A program made the position numbers and the translations under genes. The notes beneath the pieces are model-generated. The model was not told the origin of the DNA. It did no database searches and saw only the letters and a program-made list of their open reading frames with translations. Shown in pieces: positions 1-9,700 of a DNA stretch of 64,000 nt (positions are counted from its first letter, which is position 1; every line of letters begins with the position of its first letter). Source of the stretch: Puffinus mauretanicus (taxonomy: Eukaryota > Chordata > Aves > Procellariiformes > Procellariidae); NCBI GenBank assembly GCA_023333565.1, contig JAJKFH010003362.1:1-64000 (forward strand), given 5' to 3'.

Positions 1-307
1 ATCCCAGCTGTTTGGCTTCCTTCCCTTCTAATGCCAGGCTACTGGCTCCATTATCCCAGCATCGGAGCAGCCAGGTAACAATATGCTCGCCTGGACGACG
101 GCTGAAATCTTTCCGCATATCTGGCAGCTCACTCAGGGGTAGGGATCGGGTGGTTTCCGTCTTGTTTATGAGTTCTTCCTCTTCCTCCTCCTCTCCTCGT
201 GATGGCCCTGCGTTTCCATCATCCCCTTCTAAACGACCTGACCTCTGCTTCCAAGATTTCTTCTTCTGTACAGGGGCGACGGATACCAGCAAGGGTTGGT
301 CCTTGGT
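1..307 (-). pseudogene. Gag-like fragment of the endogenous retrovirus, cut by window edge
   Basis: The minus-strand frame is open from just after a TGA at 308-310 to the left edge, about 102 codons. It has a lysine-rich stretch, then an acidic run of glutamates, then a segment with the short motif RRPGEHIVTWLLRCWDNGA, which I recognise from Gag-like proteins widely annotated in bird genomes. Gag builds the viral core. It is in the same frame as the leader ORF upstream, with one TGA between them. A different frame is open through the repeat region at 308-484 and stops at 229. The true junction is therefore unclear, and a frame break is likely. The rest of gag is outside the window, so intactness cannot be judged. 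Confidence 0.65.
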
Positions 308-540
308 TCAGCTGTAGTGCCTGTTGCTGGGGTTTGGGTAGCTGCAGTGCCTGTGACGGAGGTTGGAGTAGCTGCGGTGTCTGTTGCTGGGGTTTGAGTA
401 GCCACAGTGATTGTCGTGGGGGTTGAGGTACCTGCAGTGCCTGTCGCTGGGGTTTGAGTAGCCACCGTGTCTTGCTGGGGTTGGTCTCTGGATGTTATTC
501 TTAAATAGTTGTTTAACCCTAAAAAAGGCCTGAACCACAT
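229..540 (-). pseudogene. Alternative frame through the ERV repeat (Thr/Pro-rich linker)
   Basis: This second minus-strand frame is open across the 30-bp array for about 100 codons and ends at a TAG at 229-231. It reads the repeat as Thr/Ala/Pro-rich 10-mers. That composition is typical of disordered linkers in Gag precursors. The hydrophobic leader and the gag-like frame are both in a different frame from this one. This suggests small indels on both sides of the array in this copy. It overlaps the leader ORF and should not be counted as a separate gene. Confidence 0.35.
308..484. repeat. 30-bp tandem repeat, about 5.9 units, inside ERV leader
   Basis: Units start at 308, 338, 368, 398, 428 and 458. 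Each new unit from 338 on opens with GTA and most contain a GCAGTG-like core. The last unit is 27 nt, short by one codon. The unit length is a multiple of three, so each frame repeats as a 10-residue unit. On the minus strand one frame gives a Thr/Pro/Ala-rich linker (ATQTPATGT-like) and another gives a Tyr/Asn/Arg/His-rich tail. The Thr/Pro-rich reading looks more like a normal Gag linker. Confidence 0.9.
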
Positions 541-997
541 TCAGGAGACATAGCAATATGAACATCCTGGTTTGAACATCCCAAGGATACTCAAAATTCT
601 CAGGGAATATTGCCGATGTCTTCATGAAGAGGATAGAAGAAAAAGGAGTTTCTGGAGATATGGAAGGGAAGATGAACAAGTGGGAGAAAGTGTCCCCTCC
701 TGTCTCCCTGCTGAATTCATTCTCTGAGGAGAAAAAAGTGTAATTACTAGTAGTTTCTAAGAGATGGTTCCCGAGGTACAGAGATGACGGCAATGCTGAG
801 TACAGATACCAGATTAGACTTAGGACCAATGATTTGATCACGTCATAAAACAGCAGCAAAATGATAACCTTGGCCCAGTTCTGAGCAGTGATGAACAGCA
901 CAACAGGGAACACATACTGCAAGCAAGGTATTGCATAACCCAGCATTGAGAGCCAGCCCCACAACTTTGAGAGCCAATAAATCAACATTATGACCAA
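308..997 (-). CDS. ERV leader ORF, membrane-like protein with repeat tail (229 aa)
   Basis: This is one of the longest open frames in the window. It starts at an ATG about 75 nt downstream of the primer binding site of the minus-strand provirus. Residues about 17-38 and 42-69 are strongly hydrophobic and could be two membrane segments, and a third hydrophobic stretch lies near 144-158. An N-Y-T sequon sits at about 84. From about residue 176 the protein is made of 10-residue repeats encoded by the 30-bp array, and it ends at a TGA at 308. A protein between the primer site and gag is not part of the simple retroviral plan. It may be the N-terminal part of an unusual Gag precursor, broken here by a frameshift in or near the array, or a separate accessory protein. 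I know no assigned function. It has no internal stop, so the copy is not badly decayed. Confidence 0.6.
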   Translation of the reverse strand: MVIMLIYWLSKLWGWLSMLGYAIPCLQYVFPVVLFITAQNWAKVIILLLFYDVIKSLVLSLIWYLYSALPSSLYLGNHLLETTSNYTFFSSENEFSRETGGDTFSHLFIFPSISPETPFSSILFMKTSAIFPENFEYPWDVQTRMFILLCLLNVVQAFFRVKQLFKNNIQRPTPARHGGYSNPSDRHCRYLNPHDNHCGYSNPSNRHRSYSNLRHRHCSYPNPSNRHYS

Positions 998-1073
998 TCA
1001 ATATAATGAATGCTTATAACCAATTCTGCCTTAACATTCTTTGGTCTGATCTGTCGTTATCTCAACCCTTTGA

Positions 1074-1091
1074 GCCCCACGTTGGGTGCCA
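1074..1091 (-). promoter_or_regulatory. Retroviral primer binding site, tRNA-Lys(1,2) type
   Basis: On the minus strand the 18 nt read TGGCACCCAACGTGGGGC. This differs at one position from the site used with tRNA-Lys(1,2), which has TGGCGCCC at its start. It lies 8 nt beyond the LTR end at 1100, slightly farther than usual. It fixes the orientation of the provirus and identifies the LTR at 1100-1611 as the 5' LTR. Confidence 0.8.
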
Positions 1092-1099
1092 AAAAGGAC

Positions 1100-1611
1100 T
1101 GTCATGGTTTAACCTGGCAGGCAGCCAAATACCACGCAGCCGCTCGCTCGCTTCCTCCCGCCCCGCCCCGCATGGGACGGGGAGAGAATCGGAAGGGTAA
1201 GAGTGAGAAAAACTCGTGGGTTGAGATGAAGACGGTTTAATAGAACAGCAAAGGGAAAATAGTAATAATAATGATAGAATATAGAAAATGAGTGACGCAC
1301 AATGCAATTGCTCACCACCCGCGCTGACCGATAACAAAGTAGCGATCGGTACTTCCTGGATCACGCCTACCATTCATATACTGAGCATGACGTCACATGG
1401 TATGGAATACCCCGTGGGCCGGCTGGGCCAGCTGTCCTGGCTGTGTTCCCTCCCATCCTGTGCACGTGGTAGAGCATGGGAGCTGTCCTTGACTAGCAGG
1501 GTACTTAGCAAAGACTGAAAACATCAGTGTGTTACCAACATTCTTCTCATACTAAATCCAAAACACAGCACTAGGAAGAAACTTAACTCTATCCCAGCCA
1601 AAACCAGGACA
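1100..1611 (-). mobile_element. 5' LTR of the minus-strand endogenous retrovirus (512 bp)
   Basis: The ends are TG...CA when read on the minus strand (TGTCCTGGTTTTGGC... to ...TTAAACCATGACA). It is closely similar along its length to the LTRs at 16693-17210 and 34108-34615. It holds a perfect TGACGTCA octamer at 1388-1395 and a TATA-like TATATGA just downstream in LTR sense, at 1374-1380. The primer binding site follows directly, so this is a 5' LTR. The flanking target duplication cannot be tested because the 3' LTR is outside the window. Confidence 0.9.
1374..1395 (-). promoter_or_regulatory. LTR core promoter: CRE octamer plus TATA-like box
   Basis: TGACGTCA at 1388-1395 is the palindromic site bound by CREB/ATF factors. 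A TATATGA box lies 7 nt downstream in LTR sense. The same pair occurs in the two other close LTR copies in this window, so the arrangement belongs to the family. Activity is inferred only. Confidence 0.65.
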
Positions 1612-2397
1612 ATACCCCTGACTCAGAAGGTACAGTCTGTCAGCCGCCAGCGGTCTGCACACCCTAATTTTTAGTCAAAGAAATCATACTGCTGCTTATG
1701 GTTTTCAATTTACAAATGCAGTTTATAGATTAAAAACCAGAAAATTCTCTGTTAGTCAAAAAGTGAGTAACTGATAAGTAATCTGTCTGTAAGTGTTCTG
1801 CTGCAGCTGATTCGCCTGTAGAGTTTCCAGTTTCTGTCAAAAGGTGATACAAATGGGGAAGAAAGAGATCTTCCTGTAGTTGCTGTTACTGTTGCTTCCC
1901 TTCATTGTCAGGGATTGGAGAGAAGTCTGTAAGAGTGGACTATGTGTATCCGTAAGCGTTTTTGGGTAGAAGAGAAACAAGGAAGGTGGGCTGTTACTTT
2001 GTGGAAAGTGAAGTGACGGGGACTTCAGATGACACTGGCTTTTTTTCATATTTTGTGTTTCCTGCTTACTGTGAAAAGCTGTGCATAGACCTGTTCTTGT
2101 CTTCATGTCTTATTTTATACTGTGTTTGCAGAAAAAGAACAGTACTTTGTGGACAGCTGGACTGTTTTGTCTTGATCACTTAGTGGGTCAGGGAGGGATG
2201 TAAAATACTCTGTTTGGTATCACTAGCATAACAGATAACAGGTAGGGTTGCTATAGCAAACTTATGAAAAACATTTAATTAGCTGGAAAAACAGATGCAT
2301 TCTTTCATTCTGGACCAATTTGATATCCAGGACACTGTCGCAAAACAATGGAATGCACCTCACTCAAAAGAGAGAAGCAGCAATATGTTTTATTGAG
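1612..2397. other. Non-coding stretch between two LTRs, origin unclear
   Basis: No supported gene. Open frames here are short and shadow-like. The part just left of the LTR at 2398 may belong to the same older element as 2905-3900, because the LTR insertion splits what was one sequence (TTGAG on both sides). Confidence 0.4.
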
Positions 2398-2899
2398 TGT
2401 CCTGGTTCCGGCTGGGACAGAGTTAACTTTCTTCCCAGTAGCTTGGGGGATGCTGTGTTTTGGGTTTGGTGTGAAAGGAGCGTGGATGGCCCATTGATGC
2501 TTTGGCTGTTGCTGGGTGATGCTTGCACCGGGAGGGGGAGCACAGCCAGGGTGGTGGACCCAGCTGGCCAATGGGGTATTCTATACCATGTGACATCATG
2601 CTCAGTATAAAAACCAGGTGTGTGTGGGGGCTCGCCCCCCCGTTTGTGACACGCGGTCGGCGGTCAGTGAGCGGTTGCGTTGTGCGTTGCCTGCTTTGTG
2701 TATTCTGTTATTGTTGTTCTCATTGTTATTATTACTGTTCTACTTCGTTTTATTTCAATTATTAAACTGTTTTTATCTCAACCCTGGAGTTTTCCTACTT
2801 ATGCCCTCCCGATTCTCTCCCCCATCCCACCGGGGCAGGGGAGGGGTGAGTGAGCGGCTGCATGGGGTTTATTTACTTGGCTGGCGTTAAACCACGACA
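2398..2899 (+). mobile_element. Solo LTR, diverged subfamily, + orientation (502 bp)
   Basis: It runs from TGTCCTGGTTCCGGC to TTAAACCACGACA and is flanked by the direct repeat TTGAG (2393-2397 and 2900-2904), a 5-bp target duplication. The ends match the other LTRs, but the U3 middle differs. The octamer is TGACATCA (2591-2598), one base off the perfect site, while the TATA box is strong (TATAAAAA, 2606-2613). The octamer change and the stronger TATA box suggest another subfamily. No internal retroviral sequence is attached, so it is a solo LTR. Confidence 0.88.
2591..2613 (+). promoter_or_regulatory. LTR promoter with strong TATA box and degenerate CRE
   Basis: TGACATCA at 2591-2598 is followed by TATAAAAA at 2606-2613, in the sense direction of both the LTR and CNTLN. 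ATTAAA near 2759-2765 could serve as the LTR polyadenylation signal. Function is inferred from position. Confidence 0.55.
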
Positions 2900-2904
2900 T
2901 TGAG

Positions 2905-3900
2905 GTAGAATAATAATTTGACAGGGTTCAATAGATGCGATGGAATTTAACAAAGTTTAACAGTGGTTTACCAAGGTTCAATAAGTTTGATAGCAAGGTT
3001 TGCTTTATTAATTACTGCATGGAAGAAACATAAAAGGAAAATTGAGTTAGACGCGAGTTAGAATGATTCACACAGAGACCAAAGATGAGAAGGGTAAGGA
3101 AGACCCTTCTGTTGAGTCATGAGGTTCAGAGTGGACCCCCTTGCTTTCTAAACTCCTGATGGAGCATAGGTGTGGCTAGGTCCAATCTTAGTTTCAGACT
3201 TGGACAATGGCTTATGTCTAATGGAATTATCTATACAAAGTTTATAGTAATTAATATTTAATAGCTACATGGATCAGTAATGTTTCATTATAATTAAGTC
3301 AGCATGCTCTCAGTCACTTATCAAAGATCTGCTGTTGGTAAAAGGTCTCTCTGCCTTAAGGAGCAACCTTGAGAGGCGTTCCAGCTCAAGGGGAGGTCAC
3401 CGCCATGCAGCCACACTAGCAGGGAGCGCTCAGAGGAGGCTCACTTAGGCTGTCGTATTTATGGAATAAAGTGGTTGGCTCATAGTCAGATTACATGTGA
3501 TGGAAAAGGTATGCATGAGACTCCCTGTACCCACAACTTTCTTTGTTCCTTGATAAATGAGTCTTGGAAAAGCCACCTGCTATTCATGTGTTAATCGCAC
3601 CATCGGTGTTCCAAGCTCCTATGCATCGATGCTCACTGTGTCACTCTGCTCCCTTGAGAGTTTTTAGAGAACAGACTGAAACTAGAGGCGTTCTTGACCC
3701 AGCTGTGGCTCAGGCCTTCACCTCCTTTGGAGCCTGTACCAAACTACTGCTAGTTTGGTTAAGGGGTCGAGTGCATCCGTCACGCTCCACCCTGTGACCA
3801 CAGTCAATCCACTTTATCGACTCATAGGGTGGTAGTACGGTTACCTCTTGCCTCTGTCATAAATATGTGGTGTATTGCAGATCAGTGGTAAGAGTCCAAT
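2905..3900 (-). mobile_element. Probable older ERV 3' region or LTR (unassigned)
   Basis: On the minus strand this follows the env-like fragment at 3950-4519, where a 3' untranslated region and 3' LTR are expected. It contains AATAAA (3004-3009 on the + strand as TTTATT) followed by an AT-rich tail with the repeated phrase GGTTCAATA (about 2926 and 2971). I cannot fix LTR ends or name the family. The solo LTR at 2398-2899 was inserted at its edge. The assignment rests mainly on context. Confidence 0.35.
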
Positions 3901-3949
3901 TATTTGATAAGCTGTTTAGTTTGAGGGTTGCAATTAATGCTAGTTATAT

Positions 3950-4519
3950 ACCATTTCACGTACAGAATCAGTTGATTGTATACATTTTACATGTTAGATT
4001 GGCGTAATTTGTTTCATCTTTTGTCAAAGTTTGATGTACAGAATGATTATAAGCAATAAATGTAATAAGGTCAAATGCAATTGGATGCAGTATTAAATTC
4101 AAAATTCCAGTTGCTGTTGGTGACCATCTGAAAAGAGTTTCCCACCAGTGATGTTCTCAATCTTTCTTCACCCTTTGTAGGACATGGTGTATCTTCTCTG
4201 CATCATGATGGACGGTAATCAGGGTTCTTTGTCCGTTCCGAATTCGTTTTAGCAATTGACTCAGATCATCGTGTTGCAGCAGTTTTCTTACCAATGTGAG
4301 ATCCATTCCGATGGGGGTAGGCAATAAAACTTGATAGAATGTATAGTTAGATTGTAGCAATTGGTGGGTTGTGACAGGAGCTGAATACTTAAAGTCGCAT
4401 CTGTCACAGACACCCATTGAAAATCTAATGTAGCTGTGATAACATTGATTTATAAGTAGTTTTAACCCCCCCAGTTTATTTACAAGTAAATATGAAAAAT
4501 ATATTAAATAACAAAACAT
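3950..4519 (-). pseudogene. Env transmembrane-like retroviral fragment, broken
   Basis: A minus-strand frame of 120 codons (4519-4157) carries a heptad-like C-terminal part (DAEKIHHVLQRVKKD) and N-glycosylation-like NYT. It stops at a TGA. The same frame then goes on with a Trp-rich pre-membrane segment and a short hydrophobic stretch before decaying further. This resembles the membrane-proximal part of Env transmembrane subunits seen in bird ERVs. Env mediates virus entry, but here only a stub remains, with at least one stop and no surface subunit recognised. It is separate from the provirus at 1-1611. The call comes from motif memory and needs a search. Confidence 0.5.
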
Positions 4520-5300
4520 TGCATTGTTTCATGATACATGAATAGCTAAGATGTGTGTTGATTGTACATATTAGAAATGTTTTTAAAACAATAGCTGAGA
4601 ATTGAAACTAATATTAAATTTAAAAACCATAGTTCTTCCTTAGCGATGTATTTTTATGTCGACTTTGTTCTTATTCTTCTGACTTTATGACCAAAATTTA
4701 AATGGTTGTGAACTACCAGTATGACAATTTGAGTGCGCTAGTATTTCTTCTGGATGAATTGTTGATATCCATATTGTTCTTTCAAAATGGGGCGAAGTGT
4801 TTAATGCTCCCATTCATTAAATACTAATTTCTTTTATTAGTGATTAAGCCAAAACCACATATTTATTGGTGCCAAGGGACGCCAGCTGTTTAGTGCTTTG
4901 GGTGTTTTTTTTGTTATTTTATACTCTTATATTTTGCCATAAGGAGTCTAAATCACATGAGTCTGATTAGTACAGGTGTTGTTAATAAAGGCCTTACTCT
5001 TTATGTAGTATAGACAGAAGTGGTGTTGTTGAATAGCTAAGTTTGTTTTTTCTTTTGCTTTTTTTACTTTTGACAAATTTGAGCTAACTAGAATGAATTT
5101 TTGCATACCTGGTCTTTCTTCCTGAAAAATACTCATTCGGAATATTTGAGTAAAACTGAAGATGAACCGAGAGTGAGATTCAAATAAAAAAATGTATTTT
5201 TGCACCTATTAAAAGTAGTTACCTATTCACAGTATGTCTGTGTGCAAATATTTCAAATTGCCCCCGGGATGTGAGTGGGAATCTAAAATTTGGTATCGAG
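4520..5300. other. AT-rich non-coding stretch, nothing recognised
   Basis: It could include decayed upstream env sequence of the older ERV on the minus strand, but I cannot support any frame. No host exon is seen. Confidence 0.4.
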
Positions 5301-6725
5301 ATCATAGAGTCATAAAATGGTTTGGATTGGAACGGACCTTTAAAGATCATCTAGTCCGACCCCCCTGCCGTGTACAGGGACGTCTTTCAGTACATCACGT
5401 TGCTCATCCAGCTTGACTTTGAATTCTTCCAATGATGGGGCATCCACAAACCTGTTCCAGTGCCCCACCACCCTTGTTGTAAAAAATGTCTTCCTTATGT
5501 CCAATCTGAATCTACCCTCTTTCAGTTTAAAACTGTTGCCTCTTCTCTTGTCACTACAGGCCTTGGTAAAAAGTCTCTCTGTCTTTATGATAAGCCCCCG
5601 TTAGTTATTGAAAGGCTGCAGTAAGATCTCTCTTCTCTTCTCCAGGCTGAACAACCCCAACTTTCTCAGCCTTTCTTCACAGGAGTGGTGTTTCAGCCCT
5701 CTGATCATTTCCGTGGCCCTACTATGGACCTGTGCTGACAGGGCCATCCATGTCTTTCTGGTGCTGGGATCCCCAGAGTTGGATGCAGTACTCCAGGTAG
5801 GGTCTCATGAGAGCAGAGTGGAGAGGGAGAATTATCTCCCTTGACCTGCTGGCCATGTTTCTTTTTATTCAGCCCAGGATACGATTGGCTTTCTGGGCTG
5901 CAAGCGCACATTGCTGGCTCATATCCAGTTTTTCGTCCACCAAGATACGCAAGTCCTTCTAGGCAGGGCTTCTCTCAATCAATTCATCCCACAGCCTGTA
6001 TTGATATCAGGGATTGCCCTGACCCAGATGCAGGACCTTGTGCTTGGCCTTGTTGAACCTCATGAGGTTCACATGGGTCTACTCCTCAAGCTTGTCAGTG
6101 TCCTTCTGGTTGTTGTAGAAACTGCACCACTCAGCTTGGTGTCATCTGCAAACTTGCTGAGGGTGCATTCACTCAGTCCCACTGTCTATATAATTTATGA
6201 AGGTATTAAACAGTATTGGTCCCAGTATGGATCCTGGAGGGACACCATTTGTTACTGGTTTCCATTTGGACGTTGAGCCATTAACTGTAACTCTCTGGAC
6301 GGGGCCATCCAGTCAATTCCTTATCTGTCTAACAGTCCATCCATCAAACCCATATCTCTCCAATGAAGTGGCAAGAACGTGGGGGACTGTATCACAGGCT
6401 TTACTGAAATCTAGGTAGATGACAATCCTTAGCTCTTCACTTGTTCACTGATGCAGTCACTCCATTGTATAAGACCATTAGATTAGTCAGGCACGATTTG
6501 CCCTTGGTGAAGCCATGTTGTCTGTCTCTAATCATCTCTTTATCATCCACGTGCCTTGATGTAGCTTCCAGGAGGATCTGTTCCATGATTTTACTGGACA
6601 TCGTGGTGACGCTGGCTGGTGAGGAGTTCCCAGAGCCCTCCTTTTTACCTGTTTAAAAAAGGGTGCGATACTCCCTTTCCTCCAGTCACTGGGGACTTGG
6701 CCTGACTGCCATGAGATAGGCATGA
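5301..6725 (-). mobile_element. CR1 LINE, 5'-truncated, minus strand
   Basis: The + strand begins with the reverse complement of the CR1 3' end (ATCATAGAGTCATAAAATGG followed by the typical GGTTTGGATTGGAACGGACC). It continues through the C-terminal reverse transcriptase region to a 5' truncation near 6725. The minus-strand peptide near 6690-6650 contains VPSDWRKGS, a CR1 reverse transcriptase landmark. Many stops and frameshifts make it a dead copy. CR1 is the main LINE of birds and retrotransposes through an encoded endonuclease and reverse transcriptase. Confidence 0.92.
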
Positions 6726-9700
6726 GTGAAAAGGTACCTTTTATGGGAACAACGAAACATTGCTGTTTCTCAATAAAGGAAGTTGTGTTTTATGTGCAGA
6801 GAAGTAGGCTCTTGTTTGTAATTTTTCCAACTGCACTGAGGATGCCTCTAGAACATGCTGAGATGTCTTCGTTTACCACATAGTTACAGATTCAGCCCGG
6901 GGGAGAATGGCTGTAGCAGATCTGGTTTTCCTGTCAAATATATTTTGGTTCAAGAGGAGTATGCTGTTAGAGAATGACTTTAGATAGTCTTGTTCTTCTT
7001 TCTTGTTTTTAAGGGTGCACTGTTTCAACTACTTCAGGTACTGTTTAGCTCATGACTTAGAAGATATGCAAATATTCTCCTATTTGTCTCCAATTTCACA
7101 GGATTCGAAAAATACTACAAAGTCATTTCAGGCAATGGACCCAAATTCTACTTGATTAGTCATGGTAATTCAGAGTGAATATACCCAAATACATGCATAT
7201 GTTTATATTGTCTGTAAAATAAAACTACTTGTGCATTCCTGTATTCTTGAATACATTGAAAATCACAAATGCATTGTGATTGTATTAATCCAGAGCATTA
7301 TATTTAAATAAAAACGAACTCTGAGACCTATGCTGAAATTCTTAGATTATCCTGTGCTCTCAAATAAGTGATTGAAGTCTTAAAATAACTGTCAGAATTG
7401 TAGCACTTCCAGAAAGCAGTTATGTGACTTAGATTCTAATTCATGTCCTATTCCATTCTGTGCATCTTCTATCCAAATTACTTCAGTGACTATGATTAGT
7501 TTTAATTGAAGTAGTTTAGATATTTATACCTTGAAATGAAAACTCACAGATGAGTTATCCTATCCTTGATCTATAAAGGGATGAAAGCAATCCCTTACCT
7601 CTGGAACTGAACCCTTTGCTTTCTCCTATCCTCTCGTCTTTGAAAACATCGTACATCAACCAAGTGTTAAGCTTTCAATCTTGAGTACAAGCAATTGTCA
7701 GTGTGATGGCTGTACCAGTGAATGAAGGCATGCAGAGCGTCCTGATTGCGTTCACCGAAGAGCAAAGGAAGTAATTTACTTTCAGCTGTTCAGTGAGGGT
7801 GGCATTGTGTGTCATAGGTCCATGTCTCTCTGATAACTTCTCTCTACCATTTAATGTGTGCTTATTTCTGTCCTGTCCTCCTGTGATGGTACTGATCTAA
7901 TTTTTGTGATGTTAATTCATTGACTATGTCATGACGGGCCGGGAAATGTCTTGTATTTCTTGTCCATTGATGCCATAATGAGTCACTTATTTACGTCAAT
8001 TAAGAACATGTAATAAAATTATTCAGTTAAGTGCATTGCTGTCTTTTTGTCACACTGATAGACTAATCTGAGAGTCTGTTTATGAAATCGCGTGTAATGA
8101 CAGCATCTTTTAGTATAAGTCGTGTAGTATTTTTGCTTAGAACACTACTACTGCATCAACATTGTAACATGATAATACTGTATTATTTTTATGGTGCCTG
8201 TGTGCTTTCAGCAGCGTTCTGAGTAAGGATGCAATCTCTTGGGGGGAGTATGTGTGTATATTTATCTACATACAATTTTTTATATTCTACATACATGTGT
8301 AAATATCTTTTTCCATTTTTAATTCAAAGGTATCTTTGTTGCCAAAACTACCAACAGAGACAAGATAACAGGAAATTCTTTAAATAGAAAATTATGGCTG
8401 GAAGATACGTTAAACTATTTTTCAGGTATCATAAAATTTTATGTTGGTTGCATACGCCTTATACTGCAACATTAAGGAATTGGGAAAGAAGTGGGTAAGA
8501 TACACTTGTTTGCTGATGGCATCTATTTTGAAGCTATCAGTCTGGTCGGGTCACATACATCCTTTTACAAATCTCTACCTGGCAATTAGATGTAACAGCG
8601 CATGCTGTATGTAAGTGACTTTTGTGAACTTGAAAATAATCTAATGTTATCTTTAGAGCCTGGTGCATATAAGGCACTAAGTTTTCTTGTGAGGTACAGA
8701 TCAGTCTTATCTTCTAGTGACTTTTTAGGTTGTTGAAAAGCGTAGCATCTCAAAGATAGGTTCTGTAAAGTGTAAGAGTATTCTGTACTGTGACCACTCA
8801 GCAGGACTTGGTGGGTTGCAGAGAGAATACCTCTTATTTAGGAATGTAATATGTGACTGGAAATCACAAAGAAACACTGGCACAGCAGGATCAAGAGAGC
8901 CTACACTGGCAGCATACAGCAGTGTAAGTTTAAAAGTCTTGTGAGACATCAAGGAGCAAGTCTGTCACTTGCGGGTAAAGTGTATACGTCAGCTTGATTA
9001 AAGGCTTGAGCTCTTTAGTTGGAAGTTACTAAGATGTTAGGGGAGTCCAAACCAATCCATATTAACAATTTTCTTGCAGATGTTTCAATGCTTTTATGAG
9101 CTATGTTATTTCATGGTGTTTTTTTTTTTTTCTCAATTCTGTATAATATTTTGCATTTCCATACGAATTCTTCCAGCCTGACAGTCATGTGTATTTCACT
9201 TTGTATAGAAATATATTCACTTCATGCAGAAGATTGTCAGTATCTGATTATTATAGAGTTCTTATTAAAAATTAACAGTAAACCAATAGCTCCCTCTGTC
9301 CTCCCTTTTGGGGGTATCTACTGATTAAAAAACTAAAATGAGAGTTTGTGTCTTGTGCTTTTCTAGCAATTATTTGGAGGGGGGACAGGCAGGAAGAGTT
9401 GTTTGTTTGGGTTGTGGTTTTTGGTTTTTTTTTCTGTTCTGAGGGTGTTCTCTTCCAGATTTCAGAAGATGGTATCTTCCTAATTAGTAAATAATAATTT
9501 GTAATGCTATAAAAATTTAAGGTATGATGTGAACACTCCTAATAGCTAACATGTTTTGAAATAAATACAATGAAACATCAGAGAGTACTGTTTTCAAACT
9601 GTAGGTAACTGAGGTGCCTGATGTATGAGTTTACCCTAAAGGAGGAGGTTTTTCAGTTTATCCTTGTTCTTAACACAGTACATGATAGACACGTAAACAA

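Larger units (their letters stand above)
1..1611 (-). mobile_element. Endogenous retrovirus, 5' part (LTR, PBS, leader ORF, gag-like start)
   Basis: Read on the minus strand, the order is LTR (1611 to 1100), an 18-nt primer binding site, a 229-residue leader ORF and a gag-like open frame that runs off the left edge. This is the normal 5' order of a provirus, so the copy is not a solo LTR, and its body and 3' LTR should lie to the left of the window. A primer site matching tRNA-Lys suggests a class II (ERVK-like) element. The related solo LTRs in this window have 5-bp target duplications, which is more usual for class III, so the class is left open. It is antisense to CNTLN, as most intronic ERVs are. 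Confidence 0.85.

Noticed and set aside
308..484. Tandem repeat considered as a CRISPR array
   Set aside because: Units are contiguous with no spacers, lie inside a retroviral coding region, and the genome is vertebrate.
5841..6276. Plus-strand open frames of 71-121 codons
   Set aside because: They are antisense readings of the minus-strand CR1 and match its reverse transcriptase region in reverse.
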